Shown here: positions 1 to 6,720 of the stretch, piece after piece
Position numbering within the stretch: the stretch's first letter is position 1
How the letters are laid out: each line of letters begins with the position of its first letter
DNA from: CAYLVJ01 sp964501525
Lineage (GTDB): Bacteria; Patescibacteriota; Minisyncoccia; Minisyncoccales; CAYTKG01
Assembly (NCBI GenBank): GCA_964501525.1
Contig: CAZCSI010000008.1
Location: forward strand, 1-21,586
Length of the DNA stretch: 21,586 nt
Direction of reading: 5' to 3'
Notes under the pieces: model-generated
What the model was told of the DNA's origin: nothing
The model's database searches: none
The model's input: only the letters and a program-made list of their open reading frames with translations
Position numbers and translations under genes: made by a program

Positions 1-473
1 ATTTTAATCGCTTGAAAAACAATCTTGTCAAGTTGCGGACAGCTTATAAAATAAAAGGTATTGTTCAAAAACTAATAAGAGGCCAAGAACCGGACAAGCG
101 GGTTTGGGACGTACTCTTACACATATTTCAGGCTCTCAACGATACGCCTGCTCGTTATTCAGAGCTGATTTATCTTTATTTTTCTTTTAACTTACTTTCG
201 ATCCTGGGCTATGGTCCCGAGCTGTATGATTGTTTGGAGTGCGGTGCGAGGTTAAGACCGGAAAAACTTTATTTTTGTCAAAAAGGCGGGATTGTGTGTG
301 AGCAGTGCTTTTCATCTGACAGACAGCAAAAAACAGAGATAAACGTGGAGGGAGTTAAGGTTCTTAGAGAGTTTGAAAAGAACGGATTAACGCGTATTCT
401 TAAACTTAAGATGCAGCAGCAAACCATTTCTTGTCTGGAAAAGGTTTTGGATTTTTACGTTTCTTATATATAA
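1..473 (+). CDS. recO: DNA repair protein RecO, C-terminal part (5' end outside window)
   Basis: RecO binds single-stranded DNA and helps RecR load RecA during recombinational repair. The reading frame is open from the first bases of the window (codons run from position 3), so the gene is cut by the window edge and the TTG at 12 is not its true start. Visible signatures are the RecO C-terminal helical region with LGYGPELYDCLECGA, then CQKGG and CEQC. This is the four-cysteine zinc module that many RecO proteins carry after the LxxLGYxPxLxxC motif. The N-terminal OB fold is missing here because it lies upstream. Thirty bases separate the stop from the next gene. The family call rests on the LGY-x-P/CxxC pattern and is fairly secure. 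The CxxC pairs suggest zinc is retained. Confidence 0.85.
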   Translation, partial: FNRLKNNLVKLRTAYKIKGIVQKLIRGQEPDKRVWDVLLHIFQALNDTPARYSELIYLYFSFNLLSILGYGPELYDCLECGARLRPEKLYFCQKGGIVCEQCFSSDRQQKTEINVEGVKVLREFEKNGLTRILKLKMQQQTISCLEKVLDFYVSYI

Positions 474-503
474 TTAATAAACTAGCAACATTAACAGACC
501 AAT

Positions 504-2168
504 ATGAAAATAGGTCAAAATAAAATTATATTGATTTTTCTTTTCCTGACCCTTGTTTTAGCAGGGTTGGTTTTTTGGTATTTTAACCGGAACATCTATT
601 CCAAAGAAACGCTTAAAGTTGAGATTTTAGCCCCGGAAGAGGTGGAGGCGGGAGAAGAGGTTCGTTATACCCTTAAATATAAAAATAATGGAAATGCCCG
701 TCTTGAAGACGCTGAATTTGTTTTTGAGTTCCCGGAAGGGTCTATGACTGAGGAGGGTGAGCAGAGAATTAAAGAAAGCATAGACGACATCTATCCCGGG
801 GAGGAAAAAACAAGGGAATTTAATGCTTATCTTTTTGGGAAAAAAGGAGATGTCAGGACTGCCCGGGCTTCAATTACTTACCGTCCTAAAAACCTTAGGG
901 CGGTTTATGAGTCAGGCACCTCTTTTTCTACCCGCATCAGCGAAGCTCCCATTACCTTTGTTTTTGATGCCCCCTCCAAGATACCGTTGGATAAGGAGGC
1001 GAAGATATCACTTAATTATTACTCCAACCTGGACACCCCTCTTTACGATATAGGAGTTAAAGTTCACTATCCGGAAGGGTTTGTATTTTCATCCTCCCGG
1101 CCGGATGGAATAGAAAAAGGTGAGTGGCAGATCGGAGTCTTGAATCCCGCCGAGGGGGGAAAGATTGAAATTTACGGCAAGATGGCAGAGGAGATCGGAA
1201 CCCAGAGTGTTTTCAAAGCCGAATTAGGGGTTTGGGTCGGAGATAGATTCATACTGCTGAAGGAAATCAGCCGGGGAACAGAGGTTGCCCAGCCCGAGAT
1301 TATGATTTCCCAGACCATCAACGGCTTTTCCGAGTATAAAGCGGCTCCGGGCGACTTACTGCATTACGAAATAATCTTTCGCAACATCGGCTCTTCTTAT
1401 TTCGAGGATATGTTTTTGGTGTCAAAACTTTCAGGACCTTTTAATTTTTCTACCCTTAGAACTCAAGACGGAGAAGCGACCGCCGATAATCAATCTATTG
1501 TTTGGGACTGGCGCACGAACCCTGAGTTAAGGTATTTGGGCCCGGGCGAAGAAGGCAGTGTCGAGTTCTGGATTAACCTTAAGCAGGGGGAGGATATGCA
1601 GGATATCAGGCGGCCCGTAGTCAACAATCACGTTTCTGTGGCGCAAGTAGAACAAAAGTTTGAAACCAAGGTAAGCTCCAGGCTGGTTCTTGAGCAAAAA
1701 GGTTATTTTAAGGATGAAGTTTTTGGCAACTCCGGTCCCATTCCGCCTCAAGTGGATGAAAAAACCACTTATACGGTTATGTGGCAGCTTAAAAACCTTC
1801 ATAATGATCTTGAAAATGTAAAAGTAAGAGCAACTCTGCCCTCCGGAGTAAAACCGACCGGAAATGTTTTTCCCGAAGAACTAGCGTCTGATTTTGCTTT
1901 TGACTCAGGTTCCCGTGAGGCTCTTTGGAATGTGGGAGATGTTGAGGCCGGTACGGGCGTAGACTCCCCCATACTTAATCTTAGTTTTCAAATTGAGTTT
2001 AGACCTCAAGAAGGTCAGAAAGGTTTAGTGGTGCCTTTGGTCAACGACGCAGTAGTGAGCGGTGAAGACCAGTGGGCCGACAAGGAAGTAAAATTCACCG
2101 CTTCTGCAATAGACACAAGTCTTCCGGACGACAACAGTATCGGCCCTGAAGACGGTATAGTGGAATAA
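504..2168 (+). CDS. Membrane-anchored protein with CARDB/DUF11-like repeats
   Basis: This 554-residue protein starts with MKIGQNK, then one hydrophobic helix (about residues 8-26). The rest is a long exported beta-rich region. I see about four repeats of a pattern typical of CARDB/DUF11-type immunoglobulin-like domains: a strand ending in a 'Y-x-L/I-x-(Y/F)-x-N-x-(G/L)' motif, followed by 'V-x-(V/F)-x-(L/Y)-P-x-G'. They lie near residues 37-90, 148-205, 262-315 and 390-455. Such proteins are usually cell-surface or envelope scaffold/adhesion proteins; no catalytic motif is visible. The acidic C-terminus (PDDNSIGPEDGIVE) carries no sorting signal that I recognise. The start codon is ATG, with no Shine-Dalgarno site. 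It ends two bases before glyQS, which suggests cotranscription, although the two functions are unrelated. Specific role unknown. Confidence 0.75.
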   Translation: MKIGQNKIILIFLFLTLVLAGLVFWYFNRNIYSKETLKVEILAPEEVEAGEEVRYTLKYKNNGNARLEDAEFVFEFPEGSMTEEGEQRIKESIDDIYPGEEKTREFNAYLFGKKGDVRTARASITYRPKNLRAVYESGTSFSTRISEAPITFVFDAPSKIPLDKEAKISLNYYSNLDTPLYDIGVKVHYPEGFVFSSSRPDGIEKGEWQIGVLNPAEGGKIEIYGKMAEEIGTQSVFKAELGVWVGDRFILLKEISRGTEVAQPEIMISQTINGFSEYKAAPGDLLHYEIIFRNIGSSYFEDMFLVSKLSGPFNFSTLRTQDGEATADNQSIVWDWRTNPELRYLGPGEEGSVEFWINLKQGEDMQDIRRPVVNNHVSVAQVEQKFETKVSSRLVLEQKGYFKDEVFGNSGPIPPQVDEKTTYTVMWQLKNLHNDLENVKVRATLPSGVKPTGNVFPEELASDFAFDSGSREALWNVGDVEAGTGVDSPILNLSFQIEFRPQEGQKGLVVPLVNDAVVSGEDQWADKEVKFTASAIDTSLPDDNSIGPEDGIVE

Positions 2169-2170
2169 AC

Positions 2171-3595
2171 ATGGAGCAGACTCTAATGAAAAAAATAGTA
2201 TCTTTGTGTAAAAGACGGGGTTTTGTTTATCCCGGCTCTGAAATTTACGGCGGGTTGGCAAATACGTATGACTACGGCCCCTTGGGCGTAGAGCTTTTGC
2301 GCAACATTAAAAACTTATGGTGGAAGGATTTTGTAAACAATCGGCCGGATATTTACGGACTTTACTCCGGGGTTATTATGAATCCCAAAGTGTGGAAGGC
2401 CTCGGGGCACACGGAGAGCTTCACAGACACTTTAATAGACTGCAGAGAGTGTCAAAACAGAATTAGGGCTGACCATTTAATAGAAAATCATTTTCAGAAG
2501 AAAAAAGAGGAGATTAAGGTGGAAGGCCGCACCCCGCAGGAACTGGAGCATATCATCAAGGAAGAAGAGATCCCTTGTCCTTCCTGCGGCGCTTTTGATT
2601 GGACCGAGCCGCGTGAGTTTAATATTTTATTTGAAACACGGATTGGTATAGTTCCCGAAAGCCGATCTTTGGCCTACCTCAGAGGGGAGATTGCCCAAGG
2701 TATGTTTGTTAATTTTAAGCCGGTTGTGGACTCTGTTCATCCTGCGCTTCCTTTTGGGCTGGCTCAATCGGGAGCCGCTTTTAGAAATGAAATTACTCTG
2801 GGGAACTTCATTTTCCGCACTCTTCAATTCAACCTCTCCGAGCTTGAATATTTTTTTGATGCTGACAATGAAGATTGGCAGGATGTTTATCGCTATTGGA
2901 AGAACGAGATTTACCTCTGGGCCGGCGAAGCTTTGGGGCTGGACAAGAATAATCTGCGTTGGCGGGCTCAGACGACAGAAGAGAGGGCTCATTATTCCAA
3001 AAAAACAGAAGATCTTGATTACAAGTTTCCTTTCGGATTTAAAGAGTTGTTCGCTTTGGCCTACCGTACCGATTTTGACCTCAAGAATCATATGGAAAAA
3101 TCAGGGGTGGACCTGCGTTATTTTGATCCGGATACGGGCCGTAAATTCATACCGCATGTTATGGAGCCGACCTTTGGCATGGACAGAGCTTTTTTAGCTG
3201 TTTTGATTGACGCTTACAAGGAGGAGGGAGACAGGACCCTTCTTTCTTTGCCCCCTCATCTTGCTCCTTACAAAGCAGCTGTTTTTCCTCTTTTGGCTAA
3301 CAAGCCGGAGCTTGTCAATAAAGCGCAGGAGGTCTTTGACCTTTTGAAAGGTGAGGTGGCGGTTACTTGGGATGACAGGGGAAATATCGGTAAGAGATAT
3401 TATGCTCAAGATGAAATAGGAACGCCTTTTTGTGTAACTGTTGACTTCGATACTTTAGAAAACAATACGGTGACAATAAGAGAAAGAGAGGGCATGAAAC
3501 AGGTTAGGGTTGATATAACTGACCTGGTTGGAGTTATAAAAAAGTTAATAAACTCCGAGGTTGGGTTTGAAGAGGCGGGCCGGCTTGTTTCTTAA
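2171..3595 (+). CDS. glyQS: Glycyl-tRNA synthetase, alpha2 (eukaryote/archaeal-like) type
   Basis: Class II aminoacyl-tRNA synthetase that charges tRNA-Gly in the cytoplasm. The 474-residue protein begins with the family signature KRRGFVYPGSEIYGGLANTYDYGPLG. It has a zinc-site insertion with Cys91/Cys94 and Cys136/Cys139, motif 2 around FRNE (204-207) with IFRTLQF just after, and motif 3 as EPTFGMDRAF (about 332-341). These are followed by the anticodon-binding domain (LAPYKAAVFPLL onward). This is the single-chain homodimer form, not the bacterial alpha2beta2 GlyQ/GlyS form. The start used is ATG 2171. The downstream Met at 2186 (residue 6) also fits the family and cannot be excluded. Motif 2 reads NLSELEYF where most relatives have a QMEIEFF-like stretch, a mild divergence. 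It follows the repeat protein by two bases. Confidence 0.95.
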   Translation: MEQTLMKKIVSLCKRRGFVYPGSEIYGGLANTYDYGPLGVELLRNIKNLWWKDFVNNRPDIYGLYSGVIMNPKVWKASGHTESFTDTLIDCRECQNRIRADHLIENHFQKKKEEIKVEGRTPQELEHIIKEEEIPCPSCGAFDWTEPREFNILFETRIGIVPESRSLAYLRGEIAQGMFVNFKPVVDSVHPALPFGLAQSGAAFRNEITLGNFIFRTLQFNLSELEYFFDADNEDWQDVYRYWKNEIYLWAGEALGLDKNNLRWRAQTTEERAHYSKKTEDLDYKFPFGFKELFALAYRTDFDLKNHMEKSGVDLRYFDPDTGRKFIPHVMEPTFGMDRAFLAVLIDAYKEEGDRTLLSLPPHLAPYKAAVFPLLANKPELVNKAQEVFDLLKGEVAVTWDDRGNIGKRYYAQDEIGTPFCVTVDFDTLENNTVTIREREGMKQVRVDITDLVGVIKKLINSEVGFEEAGRLVS

Positions 3596-3600
3596 GCCGG
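3580..3600 (+). terminator. Weak terminator-like hairpin at end of glyQS
   Basis: CCGGCTT and AAGCCGG form a perfect 7-bp stem with a 7-base loop that contains part of the glyQS stop region. There is no strong T run after it, only AAGTTCATTT, so intrinsic termination would be weak. Confidence 0.3.
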
Positions 3601-3693
3601 AAGTTCATTTCAGTCGATTACGTTTTTTGAAAATTAGTGCCTGTAAATTGTAAATCCGCACTTGGCAATTAATAAATTGATTAATACAAACTT

Positions 3694-4008
3694 ATGTTAC
3701 CTATTCTTATTGGCGGGTTTGGAGGGGGGATGGTGCGCGGCCTGGTAGGCTATGTCAAGCACCAGTATTCTTACAAAAACGTAGGGTTTGATGTTTCTTA
3801 TTTCTTCGGGATGAGCTTTTTATCAGGCGTGATAGGTGTTTTGTGTGCCGTGGCCACCAGAGAGCTGGGGCTTGTTTTTTTTGGAGAGTCTTTTACTCCG
3901 GCTATTGCTTTTTTTGTGGGATATGCCGGGGGCGACTTTGTTGAAAACGTAGCCAAGATTATTATGAAAGAGCCCTCTCTTTACTCTTTTCCCGAGACAG
4001 AAAAATGA
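3694..4008 (+). CDS. Small Gly-rich membrane protein of unknown function
   Basis: A 104-residue hydrophobic protein. Hydrophobic stretches are MLPILIGGFGGGMVRGLVGY at the N-terminus, FFGMSFLSGVIGVLCAV near residues 38-54, and a stretch near 66-82 that leads into VGYAGGDFVENVAKII. I would expect two to three membrane segments with the charged C-terminus in the cytoplasm. The GGFGGGMVRG motif resembles the glycine-rich helices of small holin-like or pore-like proteins, but I do not recognise a family. The start is ATG 3694. A second ATG at 3730 follows a GGAGGGGGG run, but the spacing is too tight to be a convincing site. Its TGA stop overlaps the ATG of a possible small ORF at 4005, a layout typical of coupled genes. 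Confidence 0.6.
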   Translation: MLPILIGGFGGGMVRGLVGYVKHQYSYKNVGFDVSYFFGMSFLSGVIGVLCAVATRELGLVFFGESFTPAIAFFVGYAGGDFVENVAKIIMKEPSLYSFPETEK

Positions 4009-4153
4009 AAGGTTTAGCCGTGATATTTTTAATAACTGTTTTTTCTTGACTGCTGTTTATCTAAAAAGCAAAACCCTTTCTTTGATTGACGCAGCGACTA
4101 TCGCCGTTTTTCTTATCTTTTTGATGTTTTTTAACACGCTTCTGAGTTATTGA
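4005..4153 (+). pseudogene. Possible frameshifted small membrane protein ORF
   Basis: An ATG at 4005 overlaps the previous stop (ATGA) and opens MKGLAVIFLITVFS, then hits TGA at 4047. Read in the -1 frame from the TTTTTT run just before that stop, the sequence continues as LTAVYLKSKTLSLIDAAT and on to FFNTLLSY, ending at 4151-4153. The joined product would be about 49 residues with two hydrophobic segments, and the next gene starts 10 bases later. This could be a sequencing or assembly error in the T run, a decayed gene, or programmed slippage. The sequence alone cannot decide, and chance is also possible at this length. Confidence 0.35.
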
Positions 4154-4163
4154 ATGAACTTTT

Positions 4164-4721
4164 ATGATAGGAAAAAGAAACATTTTCCGGGTTAACCTCG
4201 TTTTTATCTGTGTCTTTGTCTTTTTTGTCGGTGTTGTTGTCGGTTATTTGTGGCCCGGTTTTTCCAGCGGGAATCCCGTCCGAATCCTTAATCTGGTCCG
4301 GTTGGCAATGGACAGTATTCTGTCTTTGAACGGCTTCGAGGTCAAAATAATTACTTTGTTCTTTTACTATCTTTTTCTCTTATTTATTCTTTATATCTTT
4401 TCTTTAGCGTTTGGGTTGGGAGCCTTATTTTTCATATTCAGCCGGGGAATTTTTTCAGGCATAGTTATTTCTATGACCAGGGAAACTCCTGTTTCTTTTT
4501 TTCTTGTTTCCCCTTTTGGTGTTGCAGAAAACCTACTTTTAATTGCGGCCGGGAGTATTGGTCTCAATCTTGGCCGGCAAGTTTTTAACTTATTAAGAGG
4601 CAAGGCGGTGAATAAAAAATATTTTATTCTGTCGGCTCAGGTGCTGGCTTTGATGGTTCCCTTTTTTATTGCTGCCCATCTTATTGACAGCTTTATTGTT
4701 TCTTTAATTTTCGGTCTATGA
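4164..4721 (+). CDS. SpoIIM-like (stage II sporulation protein M family) membrane protein
   Basis: A 185-residue integral membrane protein with about five hydrophobic segments. Near residues 115-135 it has PFGVAENLLLIAAGSIGLNLG. This matches the family hallmark 'P-x-G-x-x-E-x-(x)n-A-G-x-x-G-x-x-L-G' of SpoIIM/DUF95 proteins. In Bacillus SpoIIM works with SpoIID and SpoIIP in septal peptidoglycan remodelling. Non-sporulating bacteria and archaea carry homologs of unknown role, and sporulation is not implied here. The start is ATG 4164 with no Shine-Dalgarno site. Its stop overlaps the ATG of the EndoQ-like gene (ATGA at 4718), so translation of the two is probably coupled. The family call rests mainly on the one conserved motif and the topology. 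Confidence 0.6.
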   Translation: MIGKRNIFRVNLVFICVFVFFVGVVVGYLWPGFSSGNPVRILNLVRLAMDSILSLNGFEVKIITLFFYYLFLLFILYIFSLAFGLGALFFIFSRGIFSGIVISMTRETPVSFFLVSPFGVAENLLLIAAGSIGLNLGRQVFNLLRGKAVNKKYFILSAQVLALMVPFFIAAHLIDSFIVSLIFGL

Positions 4722-5965
4722 AAATAGTTGCCGACCTTCATATTCATTCCAAATACTCACGGGCCACCTCGGACAGAATGGAGGTGGAGTCCTTGGCTCG
4801 TTGGGCGGGCATAAAAGGAATTGATCTTTTGGGTACGGGCGACTTTACTCATCCGCAATGGATTAAAGAGCTCGAGACCCTGCTTGAGCCGGCTGAGGTC
4901 GGAATTTTTAGGTTAAAAAAGGAAGAAACAAAGATTCGTTTTTTACTCTCCTCTGAAATAAGCTGTATTTACTCTAAGGGGAACAAGGTGAGAAAGATAC
5001 ATGTGGTGGTCTTGGCCCCTTCTTTTAAAACAGCGAAAGAAATAAATTTTCATCTCGATGCTGTCGGCAACTTATCTTCGGACGGACGTCCAATCTTAGG
5101 GCTGGATGCTAAAAAGTTAACAGAGATTGTTTTCAAAGTTTCGCCGGATTGTTTTGTGATTCCAGCCCATATCTGGACTCCCTGGTTTTCCCTTTTCGGG
5201 TCCAAATCAGGGTTTGATTCCATGGAAGAGTGTTTTGAAGAGTACAGTGAGCAGATATATGCGGTAGAAACCGGACTTTCCAGCGATCCGGCTATGAACT
5301 GGCGTCTTTCCGCTTTGGACAGGGTGGCTCTTGTAAGCAACTCAGATTCACATAGTCCGGAGAAGATAGGGCGGGAGGCCAACGTTTTTGACACCGAACT
5401 TTCCTACAAAGGGATTACGGAGGCCATCAAGTCCAAAGACCCGGATAGGTTTCTGTATACCATTGAGTTCTTTCCTGAAGAGGGAAAATATCATTATGAT
5501 GGTCACAGAAAATGCGGCATCTCCCTTTCTCCTGAAGAAACCGCCAGGTACGGAGGCCTTTGTCCGGTGTGCGGTCGAAAACTGACCATCGGGGTCCTGA
5601 ACAGGGTGGAAGAGCTGGCGGACAGAGAGCAGGGTCTTGTTCCCCAGGGCGTTATTCCTTATAAAAGTCTGGTTCCGCTGGCCGAGATAATAGGAGAAGC
5701 TCTTGGTGTTGGAATCAATACCAAGACAGTGAAAAATGAATACAAAAAACTTGTTAAGGTTTTTGAAAATGAAATTGATATCCTTCTGGAAGTAAAAAGA
5801 AGCGAGCTGGAAAAAGTGACTTTGCCCGAGGTGGTTGAGGGTGTTATAAGGGTCAGGGAGGGGGATGTTACCCTTAATCCGGGATATGATGGAGTTTACG
5901 GAGAGGTTAAGATATTCGGTGAAGAAGAAGATAAACAGTTTATCCCTCAAAAAACTCTGTTTTGA
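4718..5965 (+). CDS. Endonuclease Q-like PHP-domain nuclease
   Basis: EndoQ enzymes nick DNA 5' of deaminated bases and abasic sites. This 415-residue protein has the PHP metal site: H8/H10 in DLHIH, D42 and H45 in GTGDFTH, E80, H151 in PAHIWTPW, and D210/H212 in SNSDSH. After it comes the zinc module typical of EndoQ, H259/H263/C266 and C282/C285 (HYDGHRKCG ... CPVCGRK), and then a helical C-terminal region. Length and domain order match the archaeal EndoQ family (about 400-425 aa), often annotated only as 'PHP domain' or 'UvrD-like' protein. The last five residues are QKTLF, which resemble a bacterial beta-clamp binding motif. Archaeal EndoQ is reported to work with PCNA. The gene overlaps the SpoIIM-like gene by 4 bp. 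Activity on deaminated DNA is inferred from family membership. Confidence 0.85.
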   Translation: MKIVADLHIHSKYSRATSDRMEVESLARWAGIKGIDLLGTGDFTHPQWIKELETLLEPAEVGIFRLKKEETKIRFLLSSEISCIYSKGNKVRKIHVVVLAPSFKTAKEINFHLDAVGNLSSDGRPILGLDAKKLTEIVFKVSPDCFVIPAHIWTPWFSLFGSKSGFDSMEECFEEYSEQIYAVETGLSSDPAMNWRLSALDRVALVSNSDSHSPEKIGREANVFDTELSYKGITEAIKSKDPDRFLYTIEFFPEEGKYHYDGHRKCGISLSPEETARYGGLCPVCGRKLTIGVLNRVEELADREQGLVPQGVIPYKSLVPLAEIIGEALGVGINTKTVKNEYKKLVKVFENEIDILLEVKRSELEKVTLPEVVEGVIRVREGDVTLNPGYDGVYGEVKIFGEEEDKQFIPQKTLF

Positions 5966-5966
5966 T

Positions 5967-6036
5967 TCTTGACAGAAGGAAACTTTTTCTCTTGACAGGA
6001 GGAAACTTTTTCTCTTGACAGAAAGAAAGTTCTTTC
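5967..6036 (+). repeat. Three 23-24 bp tandem repeats, each containing TTGACA
   Basis: Copies at 5967-5989, 5990-6012 and 6013-6036 share the pattern TCTTGACAGRAGGAAACTTT plus TTC. The first two differ at one base and the third has drifted in its second half. TTGACA hexamers therefore recur at 5969, 5992 and 6015, exactly 23 bp apart. Only the third has a good -10 box at the right distance. Confidence 0.9.
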
Positions 6037-6043
6037 TTAAGAT
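6015..6043 (+). promoter_or_regulatory. Sigma70-type promoter with internal operator-like palindrome
   Basis: TTGACA (6015-6020), a 17-bp spacer and TAAGAT (6038-6043) form a near-consensus promoter. Inside the spacer, AAGAAAG-TT-CTTTCTT (6023-6038) is a perfect 7-2-7 inverted repeat, placed where a repressor would block RNA polymerase. Predicted transcription start is about 6050, only some 11 bases before the ATG of the 36-codon ORF. Confidence 0.7.
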
Positions 6044-6060
6044 AGAGTTGGTTTCTGGTT

Positions 6061-6171
6061 ATGAAATCTAAAATAAAAAAGTTAGCAGGTATTATTTCTT
6101 CAATTCTTATCAGGCCTGTTTATACATGGCTTTTTCTTGAGTTGACCGGGAGAGTTGAGGGTTGTTTTTAA
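6061..6171 (+). CDS. 36-residue cationic, hydrophobic small protein
   Basis: An ATG-initiated 36-codon ORF (MKSKIKKLAGIISSILIRPV, then YTWLFLEL and a short tail ending EGCF). The N-terminus is strongly basic and is followed by about 20 mostly hydrophobic residues, so the product could be a membrane-inserting peptide. Support for a real gene comes from its setting: a near-consensus promoter ends 17 bases upstream and an intrinsic terminator lies 40 bases downstream, which makes a self-contained transcription unit. It has no Shine-Dalgarno site and a predicted leader of only about 11 bases. I recognise no family. Regulated small membrane toxins such as TisB have a similar size and make-up, but that is only an analogy. 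Confidence 0.5.
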   Translation: MKSKIKKLAGIISSILIRPVYTWLFLELTGRVEGCF

Positions 6172-6211
6172 AAGAGTTAAAGTTTAAAAATAATTGAAAA
6201 TAACCTTGAAC

Positions 6212-6237
6212 CCTTCCGCAAAGCGCGGGAGGTTTTT
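6212..6237 (+). terminator. Intrinsic terminator after the 36-codon ORF
   Basis: CCTTCCGC and GCGGGAGG pair as an 8-bp stem (one T-G pair) with a 5-base loop, followed immediately by TTTTT. This is a standard rho-independent form. Confidence 0.75.
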
Positions 6238-6269
6238 AATTTAAGGTTTTCGTCGATCAGGAGGGAGGT

Positions 6270-6395
6270 ATGTGCGAAGCACCCAAGACTAAAGAGAAGT
6301 TCGTATGCCCTTGGGGGTGTGCCACCTGGGAGGGTGACCCGAACCAAGAACAGCGATGCCCCCAGTGCGGGGCAGAAGGCCAGTTGTCCGGCTAG
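6270..6395 (+). CDS. 41-residue zinc-ribbon-like small protein
   Basis: ATG 6270 is preceded by AGGAGGGAGG (6259-6268), the strongest ribosome-binding site in this part of the window. The 41-codon ORF contains FVCPWGCATWEG (Cys13, Cys17) and then RCPQCGAEG (Cys30, Cys33). This C-x3-C plus C-x2-C pattern is consistent with a minimal zinc ribbon. Both halves carry the proline and glycine typical of zinc knuckles (CPWGC, CPQCG). Such mini zinc ribbons can bind nucleic acid or be protein cofactors; the role here is unknown. Codons are clearly richer in G and C than in the neighbouring large genes. I see no clear promoter between the upstream terminator and this ORF. An 11-bp hairpin follows 30 bases after the stop. 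An opposite-strand ORF over this region shows no family features. Confidence 0.65.
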   Translation: MCEAPKTKEKFVCPWGCATWEGDPNQEQRCPQCGAEGQLSG

Positions 6396-6425
6396 ACTGT
6401 CTGGCCGACAAACAGTTCGTTTCAG

Positions 6426-6456
6426 GAGGCAGCTGAGTCGAATAATCAGCTGCCTC
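6426..6456. other. Perfect 11-bp stem hairpin downstream of zinc-ribbon ORF
   Basis: GAGGCAGCTGA (6426-6436) and TCAGCTGCCTC (6446-6456) are exact reverse complements around a 9-base loop. There is no T tract after it, so it may stabilise an mRNA 3' end or act as a structured RNA rather than as a classical terminator. It ends 8 bases before the next promoter. Confidence 0.6.
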
Positions 6457-6464
6457 TACCAACC

Positions 6465-6494
6465 TTGACAAACTGGAAGTAAGTTTTCTATAAT
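6465..6494 (+). promoter_or_regulatory. Full-consensus sigma70 promoter
   Basis: TTGACA (6465-6470), an 18-bp spacer and TATAAT (6489-6494): both hexamers are perfect. The predicted start near 6501 gives a leader of about 12 bases to the ATG at 6513. Confidence 0.8.
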
Positions 6495-6512
6495 TAAAAC
6501 AATTTAAATTCC

Positions 6513-6662
6513 ATGAGTTTAATGCCTAAAAATTTGAGTTTTCTTTTTATCCTTCTCAGCTTGGTGCTTCACTTTGTAAGCATCGTCCTTATTATTGTCC
6601 AGCGGGGAGGATTGAAGAATAAACTTAAATTTTTAACTCTAAGACGCAGGTCTAAACAATAA
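6513..6662 (+). CDS. 49-residue single-span membrane protein
   Basis: A 49-codon ORF from ATG 6513 encodes MSLMPKN, then one long hydrophobic helix (about residues 8-29), then a basic tail rich in Lys and Arg (RGGLKNK ... LRRRSKQ). This predicts a single-pass protein with its positive C-terminus in the cytoplasm. It sits alone between a full-consensus promoter (18 bases upstream) and an intrinsic terminator (27 bases downstream), so it is probably expressed strongly as its own mRNA. No Shine-Dalgarno site is present and the predicted leader is about 12 bases. A second in-frame ATG at 6522 is possible. No family recognised. Confidence 0.6.
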   Translation: MSLMPKNLSFLFILLSLVLHFVSIVLIIVQRGGLKNKLKFLTLRRRSKQ

Positions 6663-6689
6663 CAGAAAATTAATTTAAGCTTATCCCTC

Positions 6690-6717
6690 AGCCCTCCTCA
6701 AACGGGAGGTGCTTTTT
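6690..6717 (+). terminator. Intrinsic terminator after the 49-codon ORF
   Basis: AGCCCTCC pairs with GGAGG-T-GCT (one bulged T) across a short A-rich loop, and the stem runs into TTTTT at 6713-6717. Confidence 0.65.
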
Positions 6718-6720
6718 GTT

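Noticed and set aside
5967..6036. Tandem TTGACA repeats as three working promoters
   Set aside because: Only the third copy has a -10 box at 17 bp; in the others that position falls on the next TTGACA.
6289..6471. Minus-strand 60-codon ORF over the zinc-ribbon region
   Set aside because: No ribosome-binding site or family motif, and it is antisense to a better-supported ORF with a strong Shine-Dalgarno site.
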